Shown here: positions 45,262 to 54,672 of the stretch, in pieces
Layout: each line of letters opens with the position of its first letter
Numbering within the stretch: the first letter of the stretch is position 1
Assembly: GCA_035501495.1 (NCBI GenBank)
Contig: DATJWB010000280.1
Coordinates: 23,314-87,313, forward strand
Reading direction: 5' to 3'
DNA: 64,000 nucleotides
Source: JAIQFL01 sp035501495
GTDB lineage: Bacteria > Acidobacteriota > Terriglobia > Bryobacterales > Bryobacteraceae
Notes under the pieces: model-generated
Databases searched by the model: none
What the model was told of the DNA's origin: nothing
What the model saw: only the letters and a program-made list of their open reading frames with translations
Program-made: the position numbers and the translations under genes

Positions 45262-45726
45262 ATGAAGAGCGTTCTTGGGGCGATTGCGGGACTCGCGGGA
45301 ATGATCATCCTGTGTGGTCTCCATTCGCCGGCGCAATCGCCCGCTTCGGTCTGGGATGGAGTCTACACTGCCGACCAGGCGAAGCGCGGCGAGGGTGCGT
45401 ACAACGAGCAGTGCGCGCCGTGCCACGGAGAGGCGCTCGAAGGCAACGCACAAACCGAACGAGCGCAGAAGTTGGAGCGCGTGCTCCCGCCGCTCGCCGG
45501 CGACGTGTTTCAAGGAAACTGGAACGGGCGCCCGCTGTCCGATCTGTTCGACAAGATCCGGAAGACCATGCCACGAGACGATCAGGGAAAGCTCACGACC
45601 GCGCAGACGGCCGACATCCTTGCCTTTATGCTGAAGTTCAACCAGTTTCCAGCCGGAAAGGAAGAGCTTCCCCGGGACGCCGGCGCGCTGACCGAGATTC
45701 AGTTCGAGGCGGTGAAACCCAAATAG
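45262..45726 (+). CDS. Exported cytochrome c, mono-heme
   Basis: A 154-residue class I cytochrome c with a signal peptide and one CAPCH heme motif (AYNEQCAPCHGEALEG). A Met ligand is probably the one in RKTMPRDDQG. The ATG at 45262 is chosen because GGAGG lies nine bases upstream; the in-frame GTG at 45253 sits on that site. It converges on the PQQ dehydrogenase gene with a 3-bp gap and may accept its electrons. Confidence 0.85.
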   Translation: MKSVLGAIAGLAGMIILCGLHSPAQSPASVWDGVYTADQAKRGEGAYNEQCAPCHGEALEGNAQTERAQKLERVLPPLAGDVFQGNWNGRPLSDLFDKIRKTMPRDDQGKLTTAQTADILAFMLKFNQFPAGKEELPRDAGALTEIQFEAVKPK

Positions 45727-45729
45727 GTT

Positions 45730-47889
45730 TCAGGGGAGGCCAAAAACGTAAAGCGCCTGTCCACTTTGGGGAATCTTGATATCGGGCGCGATGGCCGCCG
45801 GCACATTGCGGGGGCTGCCGCCGCCCAGCCCGCTCATCACCGCGATATATTGCTTACCAGCCACGCTGTAGGTCACCGGGAAACCCTGCGCGGAAGTACC
45901 CAGACGCGTCTCCCAGAGCGCCTTGCCGGTTTGGACATCGACAATGTGTACCCTCCGGTCGATGTCGCCGACCAGCGCCCAGCCGCCCGCGGTGGATAGT
46001 ACCGCGGTGAGGAACGGCGCGTGCTGTTCGTATTTCCAGATTTCCTCCATGGTGACCACATCGTAGGCGGCGAGCTTTCCGATGTTGCCGTTCGTGCCGG
46101 GCATGGGCAGGAATTTGCGATCGCCGGCGGTTCCCCCGGCGGTCGAGTTGAAGTCGACCTCCCGCGCGGTGAATTGCATGCACGACTGGCTGAGCGGCAC
46201 GATCAGGCGGTGCGCCGGCTCATAATAGCTCATCGCCTGCCAGTTCTTCCCACCCTCGGTGCTGGGGCAGACTTCCACCGGCTTGTTCATCTGCATCTCG
46301 AGAATGTCGGTGCGATACCGCGGCGTTCCGGTCTTCGGGTCGATGCGCTCCCAAATGGTTTGCTTCACCATTTCCTTGCTGCCTAAATACTGGCCGGTAC
46401 GGCGGTCGAGCTTCCAGAGCACGCCCGCTTTCCCCGCGCTGAGCGACCATTTCTGATCGCCCACGTCCACGAGCACGCGCTCAAAAACCTCGTCGAGGTC
46501 GAATGACTCGCCGGGCGCGTGTTGAAAATACCAGAGCAGTTTGCCGGTTTCGGGATCGAGTGCCACGGTTGAGTTGGCGTAAAGGGTCTTATCGAAGGGA
46601 GTCAATCGCCGGCTCAGGAAATTCCATGGCTTCGATTGGGCGACACCCCAATACGTGATGTTGAGCTCGGGGTCGTAACTGCCCGCCAGCCAGGTTTCGG
46701 CGCCCGCGCGATTGTTCATCGGCAGGCTGCCCCAGGTATCGCTGCCAGGTTGGCCCTCGCGCGGAATGGTGTAAAAGCGCCACGCCCGCGCGCCGGTGTG
46801 GATGTCGAAGGCGGAAATATAGCAGCCTTCGCCATCGAAATGCGCGCAGCCGGTCAGCCCCATCAGCACTTTGTCGCCGATCACGATGTCGCCGCTGGTC
46901 GAGGGATGGGGCTTATCGGAGGCGGGCGTATCCCACAAAATTTTGCCGTTGCGCGCATCGAGCGCGACCATGTGCGCGTCGCTGGTCGGCAGGAAAACCT
47001 TGTCCTCGGCAATGGCGATGCTGCGGATACCTCCGTACCCAGGTCCCTGGTCGGGCCCCACGCGCGTTTCCCAGATCAGATCCCCGGTGCCGGCGTTGAG
47101 CGCCTGCACGATATTGCTGGGGCTGGCCAGATACATCACGCCGTTGTGGACGACCGGCGTCGTCTGGTTCGCGCCCGAATCGTTCATCGCCCACACCCAC
47201 TTCAACTGGAGATTTTTGACGTTGTCGCGATTGATCTGAGCGAGGGGGCTATAGCTGTGACGCTGGTAGGTGCGCCCGAAGATCAGCCAGTCTCCAGGCG
47301 GCGGGTTTCTGAGAATCTCCCTGGTAACCGGAGCGTAGTCGCGAACCTCGCCGGCGACTTTGACGCCGCGGGTGTTGTTCGCGCCGCCGCGGCCTTGTCC
47401 GGATGCCGTTCCCGCGCCGAGCACCATCGACGCATTCGGGCGGGCGGGGCCCCCTTCGCCGGATGGCGACGGGCGCTGTACCGCCGGCCGGCTCGAAGCA
47501 GGTCCCAAAACCGCGGCGATTTGCACCGTCGAGCCGGTAGTCAACGCCTGCTGCCCGGCGGACGCACCATTGCGCTCGAGGACGTAGGCGGCAGCGCCGA
47601 GTGCCGCCGCTTCGCTCAACGAGCCGGGATCGTTGGGCGGCATATTCTGCAGAATCTCGCCGATGAGTTCGCTGGCCATTCTGGAACGCCACTTCAGTTG
47701 AAAGGTGCCGCCGGCGAGGGCCGGCGCGTCGCCCACTCCTTCCAGATCTCCGCCGTGACAAGCGCTGCAGACTCGCGTATAGAGAGCGCGGCCGGACTGC
47801 ATTTGCCCGGTGGTAAATATGGAGGCCGGCTGCGCGCCCAGCCACGGCACGAAAGCCGCGCAGGCGATCCATTTGGCAAATGGCTGCAC
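45730..47889 (-). CDS. PQQ-dependent dehydrogenase with N-terminal cytochrome c domain
   Basis: A 719-residue periplasmic quinoprotein. The start is a GTG at 47889 with AAGGAG seven bases upstream. After the signal peptide a cytochrome c domain carries CSACHGGDLEG. A Gly/Ala/Pro-rich linker (about residues 125-175) leads to the eight-bladed propeller, with PGDWLIFGRTYQRHSYSPL at its start. TTPVVHNGVMYL, DARNGKILWDTP and LDPETGKLLWYFQHAPGES are PQQ repeats. Type II alcohol dehydrogenases carry the heme at the C-terminus, so this order is reversed. The substrate is unknown. Confidence 0.85.
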   Translation of the reverse strand: MQPFAKWIACAAFVPWLGAQPASIFTTGQMQSGRALYTRVCSACHGGDLEGVGDAPALAGGTFQLKWRSRMASELIGEILQNMPPNDPGSLSEAAALGAAAYVLERNGASAGQQALTTGSTVQIAAVLGPASSRPAVQRPSPSGEGGPARPNASMVLGAGTASGQGRGGANNTRGVKVAGEVRDYAPVTREILRNPPPGDWLIFGRTYQRHSYSPLAQINRDNVKNLQLKWVWAMNDSGANQTTPVVHNGVMYLASPSNIVQALNAGTGDLIWETRVGPDQGPGYGGIRSIAIAEDKVFLPTSDAHMVALDARNGKILWDTPASDKPHPSTSGDIVIGDKVLMGLTGCAHFDGEGCYISAFDIHTGARAWRFYTIPREGQPGSDTWGSLPMNNRAGAETWLAGSYDPELNITYWGVAQSKPWNFLSRRLTPFDKTLYANSTVALDPETGKLLWYFQHAPGESFDLDEVFERVLVDVGDQKWSLSAGKAGVLWKLDRRTGQYLGSKEMVKQTIWERIDPKTGTPRYRTDILEMQMNKPVEVCPSTEGGKNWQAMSYYEPAHRLIVPLSQSCMQFTAREVDFNSTAGGTAGDRKFLPMPGTNGNIGKLAAYDVVTMEEIWKYEQHAPFLTAVLSTAGGWALVGDIDRRVHIVDVQTGKALWETRLGTSAQGFPVTYSVAGKQYIAVMSGLGGGSPRNVPAAIAPDIKIPQSGQALYVFGLP

Positions 47890-47987
47890 TCTGAATCTCC
47901 TTGTCGCGATCAACGACAAATCATTCTACTCCCGCGGCGCCATCCCGGAAGGCGGCGTGCGCTCCTTTTTCTGATATTGTGGACACC

Positions 47988-48605
47988 ATGAGAAATGCGC
48001 CCGCCTCGAAACTCCTTCTGGCGTTGGCCGCGATGGATCTCTTTGCGCAGGCCGCGGGCAACGTGAAGATCGACAGTGAACAGGCGAGAGTGATCGTCCT
48101 GACCGCGCAGCCCCATCAGAAGAGTGCTCTCGAAAACCACTCTCTGAACGGTGTGCTGATTTATCTCGATGGCGGAGAAATCATCGAGACATCCGGCGGG
48201 CAGGCGCGGAAGCTGGAAGTCAAGGCCGGAGAGGCGAAGTGGAGTCCCGGCCAACAGCCGCTCACCATCGAATGCAACTCCGACCATCCGATTCGCATCG
48301 TCGAAATCGAGCTGAAGAATCATCCGCAGAAGCAGCCGGCGCTGTCGCCGATCGATCCGCTGAAGGCTGACCCCAGGCATTACTCTCTCGTATTCGAAAA
48401 CGATCAGGTGCGAGTGCTTCGCGTGCGGTTCGGACCACACGAAGAAGGCGTGCGTCACGAGCACGTGCTCAATCACATCGTGGTGTACCTGAACGATCAG
48501 GCGCGCGGGAAATCGGGCGACGTGCGGCTGGACGAGCCCATGACGCATAACGAACAAAACCCGCTGGACCATTCCGTCGAAAGGATCGCCGTCGATCTGA
48601 AATAG
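47988..48605 (+). CDS. Exported bicupin-like protein
   Basis: A 205-residue protein with a signal peptide (MRNAPASKLLLALAAMDLFAQA). Two related beta-rich halves (about 25-110 and 125-205) resemble cupins: SLNGVLIYLDGGEIIET in the first and HVLNHIVVYLNDQARG in the second, the latter following a HEH pair that could bind metal. The first half lacks most metal ligands. It is followed 18 bases later by the TMTC-like gene and probably shares its transcript. Confidence 0.65.
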   Translation: MRNAPASKLLLALAAMDLFAQAAGNVKIDSEQARVIVLTAQPHQKSALENHSLNGVLIYLDGGEIIETSGGQARKLEVKAGEAKWSPGQQPLTIECNSDHPIRIVEIELKNHPQKQPALSPIDPLKADPRHYSLVFENDQVRVLRVRFGPHEEGVRHEHVLNHIVVYLNDQARGKSGDVRLDEPMTHNEQNPLDHSVERIAVDLK

Positions 48606-48623
48606 TTGTGGGGCCGGGAATCG

Positions 48624-50777
48624 ATGAAATCCAGCGCTGCGGGCCGCAAGCGAAAAGCCCATCATCGCGGCGAACAGCCGAAGACCAATCCGCCATCTGT
48701 CGCCGGCCCCCAGCGGGATCTGCGGCTTGTATTAGTGCTGGGCGCGCTCTGCCTGTTGACGCTGCTGGCGTTCGCGAACTCGTTTCAGTCCGGGTTCATC
48801 CTCGACAATCAGGCGCTTCTGCTCGATCCGCGCATCCGCCAGGCTACAACCGAAAACGTGGCGCTGATTTTCCGGCACACCTACTGGTGGCCCAACGGCG
48901 AGACCGGTCTCTATCGTCCCTTTACCTCACTCACGTACCTGTTCAATTACGCCGTGCTCGGAGGAGGCGATCAGCCGGGCGGATATCACTGGATCAATCT
49001 CATCCTCCACGCGGGGAACGTTCTGCTCGCATTTGCGATCGCGCGGCGGTTGCTGGGCGGCATTTTGCAGGCGTTCTTCGCCGCCGCGGTGTGGGCCGTT
49101 CATCCGGCACTGACGGAGTCGGTGACCAACATTGTGGGCCGCGCGGACCTGCTGGCCGCAATGTCGGTGCTGGCCGGCTTCCTGTTGTATCTGAAGAGCG
49201 CGGAGAATGCGGCCTGGCTCGCGGGGCTTGCGGTGGTTACCACATTGGGAGTTTTTTCGAAAGAAAGCGCCGTGGCGATTCTTCCCGTGATCCTGCTCTA
49301 CGAATTCGCATCGCGGAACGGCCGGAGGAATTGGGGGCGGTTGGCATGGGGCAGCGCGGCGTGCCTGATTCCGATTGCAGCGATGCTCTGGGCGCGAGGG
49401 TTGGTTCTCGCCGCGTCGCCGCCCGCGGAGTTTCCGTTCACGGATAACCCCATCGCGGGGTCCAGTTGGTGGACGGGGCGGCTGACGGCTATCGGCGTGG
49501 CGGCGCGTTATCTGTGGCAAGCAATCTGGCCGGCGAAGCTTTCCTGCGACTACTCGTACAATCAGATTCCGCTCGCCCGCGGCAGCCTCGTGGATTGGGT
49601 CGCTCTTGCGGTTGTATGTGCGGCGTTGGCGATTGCGGTTCGATCGCTCCGTTGGAATCGCGGCGCTTTTTTCTTCGCCGGCTTCGCGGTATTGAACTTT
49701 CTGCCGGCGTCCAACTTGCTATTCCCGATCGGCACGATCCGGGCGGACCGTCTGCTGTATCTCCCTTTGCTCGGGCTGGCCAGCTGCCTGGTCGCGGCGA
49801 TTTGGAGCGTTCGCCGAATTCCCAAGTCGGCCGTCGTTCTGCCACTGCTCGCCGGCGTCATCACTGTGGCCTTCGCGCTGCGCACCTGGACTCGCAATCG
49901 CGACTGGCAAAGCGAGCTTTCGATTGCGAGCGCGGATGTTCGCGTCAGCCCGAACAGCTTCAAGCTCCATCAACTTCTAGCCGCGTCCCTGTTCGCGTCC
50001 GACCGCTCGCATTCCAATATCGGGCAGGTGATCGCGGAGCAGGAAAAGAGCGCGGCGCTCCTGGACTCTCTCCCGGACGCGCTCAATCGGCCGGAGGTGT
50101 ACCGAATGGCTGGTTACTATTACCTGGTGAGGTCGCGCCAGCCTTCCGCCAAGGGCGAGCGCGAGCTGTACGAAAAGGCGATTCGATCGCTTGGGCGCTC
50201 GCTGGCGCTTGGGCATCTGCCGGGGAGCGATGCGCAGGCGTACCTGCTGCTTTCCGTCGCTTATCTGGAATCCGGCGACGCGGACCACGCTCTTTCTCCG
50301 GCCAGCCGCGCTGTGGCGCTCGACCCGGTGAATCCGCAAGGCTATCGGCAGTTGTCCGCAATCTATGCGACGCAGGGCCGCCGTTCAGACGCCGAAACGG
50401 CGGCGGCGGTCGAAGACGCCATCGCCGCCATCGACCGCCACGACTGGCAGTCCGCGGCGGAATTGAGCGACCGCGCCATCCGCTCGCATGGCGAAGAATA
50501 TCCGTTGGCGTTCTATCTGGGCGCGATGGCCGACCTGAAGCTCGGCAATCTGGATGGAGCCGAGAGGAGCGCGCGGGCCGCGGTGCGGCTCGATCGCGAC
50601 GCGCGAAACCCGCGGGTGAACTACATCCTGGGGCTGGTGATGGCCGCAAGGCGTCAATTCCGCGAATCGGGGGAATTCCTGCGTGCGTACCTCGACGCCG
50701 CTCCGTCCGCCCCGGACGCGGACGCTGTGCGCGGGCAGCTTCGAGAAATCGAGAAGATGGCCCCGCCGAGGCCGTGA
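48624..50777 (+). CDS. TMTC-like polytopic membrane protein with TPR domain
   Basis: A 717-residue protein. The N-terminal two-thirds has about ten hydrophobic helices. FANSFQSGFILDNQALLLDPR, WWPNGETGLYRPFTSLTY and HPALTESVTNIVGRADLLA match the DUF1736/TMTC glycosyltransferase-type family, including the SYNQIPLA element. The C-terminal third is TPR repeats (SDAQAYLLLSVAYLESGDAD). Eukaryotic TMTCs transfer mannose to proteins; bacterial relatives are of unknown activity. The ATG at 48624 is chosen because an earlier TTG at 48606 abuts the bicupin stop. Confidence 0.8.
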   Translation: MKSSAAGRKRKAHHRGEQPKTNPPSVAGPQRDLRLVLVLGALCLLTLLAFANSFQSGFILDNQALLLDPRIRQATTENVALIFRHTYWWPNGETGLYRPFTSLTYLFNYAVLGGGDQPGGYHWINLILHAGNVLLAFAIARRLLGGILQAFFAAAVWAVHPALTESVTNIVGRADLLAAMSVLAGFLLYLKSAENAAWLAGLAVVTTLGVFSKESAVAILPVILLYEFASRNGRRNWGRLAWGSAACLIPIAAMLWARGLVLAASPPAEFPFTDNPIAGSSWWTGRLTAIGVAARYLWQAIWPAKLSCDYSYNQIPLARGSLVDWVALAVVCAALAIAVRSLRWNRGAFFFAGFAVLNFLPASNLLFPIGTIRADRLLYLPLLGLASCLVAAIWSVRRIPKSAVVLPLLAGVITVAFALRTWTRNRDWQSELSIASADVRVSPNSFKLHQLLAASLFASDRSHSNIGQVIAEQEKSAALLDSLPDALNRPEVYRMAGYYYLVRSRQPSAKGERELYEKAIRSLGRSLALGHLPGSDAQAYLLLSVAYLESGDADHALSPASRAVALDPVNPQGYRQLSAIYATQGRRSDAETAAAVEDAIAAIDRHDWQSAAELSDRAIRSHGEEYPLAFYLGAMADLKLGNLDGAERSARAAVRLDRDARNPRVNYILGLVMAARRQFRESGEFLRAYLDAAPSAPDADAVRGQLREIEKMAPPRP

Positions 50778-50805
50778 GTTCCGTTATCTTGAGCGCTAAA
50801 GTCTC

Positions 50806-50834
50806 TTGACAGATTCGATTTTTGCCAGTATCGT
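50806..50834 (+). promoter_or_regulatory. Sigma70-type promoter of the Oar-like receptor
   Basis: A perfect -35 TTGACA (50806-50811) is followed by a 17-bp spacer and a -10 TATCGT (50829-50834, four of six to consensus). It lies about 50 bp upstream of the receptor ATG at 50885. No other function is apparent for this spacer. Confidence 0.6.
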
Positions 50835-50884
50835 AATCCTACCCATTGACCGAACTCAGGGTTGTTGTTTGCGGGGAGGTGGAC

Positions 50885-53800
50885 ATGTCTGTACCCCGGG
50901 CTTTCGCGTTAGAAGCCGTATCGCTCATTTTTCTGGGAATGCCCCTCGCGCATTCTCAAGGTTTCGGAACCCTCGTCGGCACCGTTTACGATCCTTCCGG
51001 CGCCGTGGTCGCCAACGCCAAGGTGGGGGCCACGGAATCGGGCACCGGCGCCTCCCGCGCAACGCTATCGGACGCCAACGGGGTATACGTGATTCCCGGC
51101 CTTCGCCCCACCACTTACATTTTGACGGTCGAAGCGCCTGGGTTCGTCAAGTACACGCAACCGGACGTTCCGCTCACGGCCGACCAGAGCGTCACCGTGA
51201 ATGTTTCGTTGACACTGGGCCAGGCGACCGAGACGGTCACGGTGGCGACTTCGGTGGCGCAGACCGACACCTACACATCGACGCTCAAGGAAGTAGTCGA
51301 TTCCAAACGCATGGTGGACCTCCCGCTCAATGGCCGCAACGCCGCAACGTTAACGACGCTGGTGCCGGGCGCCGTGTCGGCGCCCAACGGCGGCGCCGAT
51401 CAGGGACAAACCAAGACATTTCCCGGCGCGATCGAGATCACGGTGAACGGATCGCGCCAGAATATGGTGGCATACAACCTCGATGGCGCCGACAACGTGG
51501 ACCGGTACACCAACACCAATAACCCGTTCCCGTTTCCCGATGCACTGCAGGAATTCAGTTTCCTGACTGCGAATTACAGTGCTGAATACGGAGAGGACGG
51601 CGGCGGGGTGGTGAACGTAATCACCAAGAGCGGCACCAATGAGTTTCATGGCGACGTTTTTGGTTTTCTGCGCAACGGTTACGTCAATGCCCGCAACTAT
51701 TTTGCGGCGGTGCCCGATCCGCTGAAGCGCGGCCAGGTGGGCGTTACGTTCGGCGGGCCAATCATCAAGAACAAGACTTTCTTTTTTGCAGGTTACCAAT
51801 TGACCACCGACCGCGACGTTATCAACGGCTTGAACAAGGACGTCCCGACGCCCGCCGAGCAGAACGGAAATTTTTCGGCGATCGCGACCATTTATGATCC
51901 GACCACGCAGCAGCCATTCCCGGGCAACCAGATTCCGGCCTCGCGCTTCGACCCCGCGTCGCAGGGCGTAATGAAATATCTGCCTCAATCCACGGCTGCT
52001 TCCGGAATTGTGTTCTATTCTTCGCCCGTACACCAGAATTTCCACGACGTGGTGGGGCGCTTCGACCAGGTGTTTTCCGACCGCGATCACGCCAGCCTGC
52101 GCTACGATTGGCAACTCTTCACGAACCAGGCGGTCTACTCGCCGACGAATATCCTGTCATATGCGGATGGCTCCGACATCATCGACCAGAATATTCTGGC
52201 GCAGGAGACGCACATTTTCAGTACCAGGCTGCTGAACGAATTTCGTGTCGGTTTCCTGCGGGACGCTTCGATCCGCGGTCCGGCGACGGACGTCCCCAGC
52301 GTGCGCACGTTCGGCGTTAACATTCCTTATCAGCCTCCCGCCAACGACGTCCAGTCGGTCAATGTCAGCGGGTTTTTCAGCTTCGGCGACAATCCGTTCG
52401 CGCGTTTCACGCGGAACAACTTCATCGGCAACGATGCGGTGCGCTGGGTGAAGGGGCGGCACAACATCACCATCGGCGCCGACCTGGAACGGCGCCAGAT
52501 TCTGCTCGACAATGGCTTCAACTCTCCCGGGCTGTTCACCTTCAACGGCCAGTCCAATCACGCTCTTTCCACCGGCAACGCCATGGCCGATTTTGTGCTC
52601 GGCGATTTATACCAGTTCCAGCAGGCGCAGGGGCAGTTCGAGAACGCGCACGCGTGGCTGATGGGGTATTTCGTCCAGGACGACTGGAAGGTCGCACCGC
52701 GTTTGACCCTCAACCTGGGATTGCGCTGGGAGCCCTATTTCCCGTACCACGAAACCAAAGGGCGGGTGGAGGGATTCTCGCTCCCGGACTATTATGCCGG
52801 CATCGCCTCCACGGTTTACCCCAACGCCCCACCCGGCTTGCGATTCCGGGGCGACACGGGATTCCCGACCGATGGAACCGAGAAGAATTTCCGGGACTTT
52901 GACCCGCGCCTGGGCTTCGCTTACGACGTGTTGGGCGACGGCAAGACGAGCCTGCGGGGAGGCATCGGCACGTTTTACGATTCGGCCACCAACGGAATCT
53001 TCAATAACAACATGGTGGATGAGGCGCCGTTCGCGCAGCAGATTCTCCTGACGAATCCGCCCGGCCCGTTCAGCAATCCGCTCGCCAACCTGCCGCAATA
53101 CACCTCCGTCTTTCCGGCCCCCTATCCGGTTCCAAAGAACGTAGTGCTTCCGCCGCCAGTCTCGGTAACCACGTTCAATCTGGCCGGGCGGTTGGCGTTC
53201 AAGAACCCGGTCGTCTATAGCTGGAATCTGACGCTCGAACACCAGTTCGGCGGCAACTGGCTGGGGCGGATTGCCTACGTGGGATCGCATTCCAGTCATT
53301 TGTCGCTCAGTGAGAATTTCAACCCATCGGTATACATTCCGGGAAGCACTTTATCGGAACAGGCGCGGGTGCTGTTCCCACAGTATTCCAATATCGAGCT
53401 GATTGATCAGTCCGGAAACGCGAATTACAACTCGCTGCAAGTTACGGCGCAAAAGCGCTTCTCGCGCGGATTTTCGATTCTGGCCAATTACACCTGGCAG
53501 AGAGGGTTTGATGACGTTCCACCCTCGAGCGGCGGGAGCGGCGCAGGGGCCACCGGAGGCACGGGCGGTGAGCCGCTTCCCTGGTTCACGCTCGGCAACA
53601 GGCAACTCGATTACGGACCTTCGGATATCAACCGGAAGCAGGTCTTCGTGATCTCTTATTTGTGGGATATTCCCATGCCGTCGACTAACAAAGTCGCCAA
53701 AGCCATCTTGGGCGGTTGGGAGCTCAGCGGCATCCTGACCGCGGAGACGGGGCTTCCATTCGCGATTTTCGCCGGAAAGGACATTTCGCAAACAGGGCTG

Positions 53801-54175
53801 AATGTGGATCGAGGCGTTTACGTCGGCGGTAACCCGCTCGGTCCCGGCGCTTGCCACAGCGCCCCTTGCGTGAGTTACGTCAATCCCGCTGCATTTGCCT
53901 TGCCCGCGGCCGGAACGGTGGGAAATGTGGGCAAGGGTGCGCTTTCCGGGCCGCATTTATTTGATTGGGACCTGGGCGTGTTCAAGAACATTCGCGCCGG
54001 AGAGCGCGCGCGCCTGCAGTTGCGAGGTGAATTCTTCAACGTGCTGAATCACGCGAATTTCACCAGCTCGGGCAGCAACTATCCGAACGAAAGCGTGAGC
54101 TCGTCGACCTTCGGAACGATCACCGCCGCGTACGATCCGCGCATTCTACAATTCGCATTGAAGGTGTTTTTCTAA
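50885..54175 (+). CDS. Oar-like TonB-dependent receptor with carboxypeptidase-regulatory domain
   Basis: A 1096-residue outer-membrane protein. The signal peptide is followed by a carboxypeptidase-regulatory (Ig-like) domain (GTLVGTVYDPSGAVVANAKV, YVIPGLRPTTYILTVEAPGF). Next comes a plug (KRMVDLPLNGRNAATLTTLVPG), then a large beta-barrel ending in aromatic FALKVFF, as outer-membrane proteins do. The Shine-Dalgarno GGGAGGTGG precedes the ATG at 50885. These receptors are highly expanded in acidobacteria and likely import polysaccharide or peptide fragments. No TonB box is clear. Confidence 0.9.
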   Translation: MSVPRAFALEAVSLIFLGMPLAHSQGFGTLVGTVYDPSGAVVANAKVGATESGTGASRATLSDANGVYVIPGLRPTTYILTVEAPGFVKYTQPDVPLTADQSVTVNVSLTLGQATETVTVATSVAQTDTYTSTLKEVVDSKRMVDLPLNGRNAATLTTLVPGAVSAPNGGADQGQTKTFPGAIEITVNGSRQNMVAYNLDGADNVDRYTNTNNPFPFPDALQEFSFLTANYSAEYGEDGGGVVNVITKSGTNEFHGDVFGFLRNGYVNARNYFAAVPDPLKRGQVGVTFGGPIIKNKTFFFAGYQLTTDRDVINGLNKDVPTPAEQNGNFSAIATIYDPTTQQPFPGNQIPASRFDPASQGVMKYLPQSTAASGIVFYSSPVHQNFHDVVGRFDQVFSDRDHASLRYDWQLFTNQAVYSPTNILSYADGSDIIDQNILAQETHIFSTRLLNEFRVGFLRDASIRGPATDVPSVRTFGVNIPYQPPANDVQSVNVSGFFSFGDNPFARFTRNNFIGNDAVRWVKGRHNITIGADLERRQILLDNGFNSPGLFTFNGQSNHALSTGNAMADFVLGDLYQFQQAQGQFENAHAWLMGYFVQDDWKVAPRLTLNLGLRWEPYFPYHETKGRVEGFSLPDYYAGIASTVYPNAPPGLRFRGDTGFPTDGTEKNFRDFDPRLGFAYDVLGDGKTSLRGGIGTFYDSATNGIFNNNMVDEAPFAQQILLTNPPGPFSNPLANLPQYTSVFPAPYPVPKNVVLPPPVSVTTFNLAGRLAFKNPVVYSWNLTLEHQFGGNWLGRIAYVGSHSSHLSLSENFNPSVYIPGSTLSEQARVLFPQYSNIELIDQSGNANYNSLQVTAQKRFSRGFSILANYTWQRGFDDVPPSSGGSGAGATGGTGGEPLPWFTLGNRQLDYGPSDINRKQVFVISYLWDIPMPSTNKVAKAILGGWELSGILTAETGLPFAIFAGKDISQTGLNVDRGVYVGGNPLGPGACHSAPCVSYVNPAAFALPAAGTVGNVGKGALSGPHLFDWDLGVFKNIRAGERARLQLRGEFFNVLNHANFTSSGSNYPNESVSSSTFGTITAAYDPRILQFALKVFF

Positions 54176-54249
54176 TCGGTCCGCGGTTTGTCTGGAAGGC
54201 GCCGTTTCGCGGCCTGGTTCGATACAGGGATTCGGGGAACGGAGGTCGA

Positions 54250-54672
54250 GTGAGTTCAGCTCGAACAGGGGAAGTTAGCGCGCTACTGGCCGCCTGGAGC
54301 GCGGGCGATCGCAGCGCCCTCGATCGGATCATCGTCCTGGTCTACCCCGAGCTGCGCAGAATCGCGGCGGGCTGCCTCAACCGCGAGCCCGGCGGCCACA
54401 CTCTTCAGGCGGCCGAACTGGTCAATGAAGCTTGCCTCCGGCTGGCCGATATTCCCAAAATCGAATGGCAGGGACGCGCTCATTTTTTCGCGATCTGCGT
54501 CAGGCTGATGCGGCGCATCCTGGTGGACTATGCTCGATCCAAAGGCGCCGGATGGACTTCGACGAGTCTCTGATCGTCTCCCTCGAAACGGATCCGGCGT
54601 TGGTACCTGAATGACGCCTGGCAACTTCCCGGCGTTCGATCCTCGCCAGGCACAGATCGTCATGCCGCTGCG
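54250..54672 (+). pseudogene. Degraded ECF sigma factor
   Basis: The GTG at 54250 (with GGAGG upstream) opens an ECF sigma region 2 of the TIGR02999 type: ELRRIAAGCLNREPGGHTLQ, ELVNEACLRL and VRLMRRILVDYARSKG. After residue about 100 the reading frame changes; MDFDESLIVSLETDPALVPE continues in a second frame to a stop at 54614, and FDPRQAQIV (from 54635) continues in a third. This matches the family sequence between regions 2 and 4. Region 4 is otherwise gone, and the homology ends at about the 3' end of the next gene on the minus strand (54673). Confidence 0.7.

Noticed and set aside
46636..47991. Open frame opposite the PQQ dehydrogenase
   Set aside because: Shadow of a gene with clear PQQ repeats and a heme motif.
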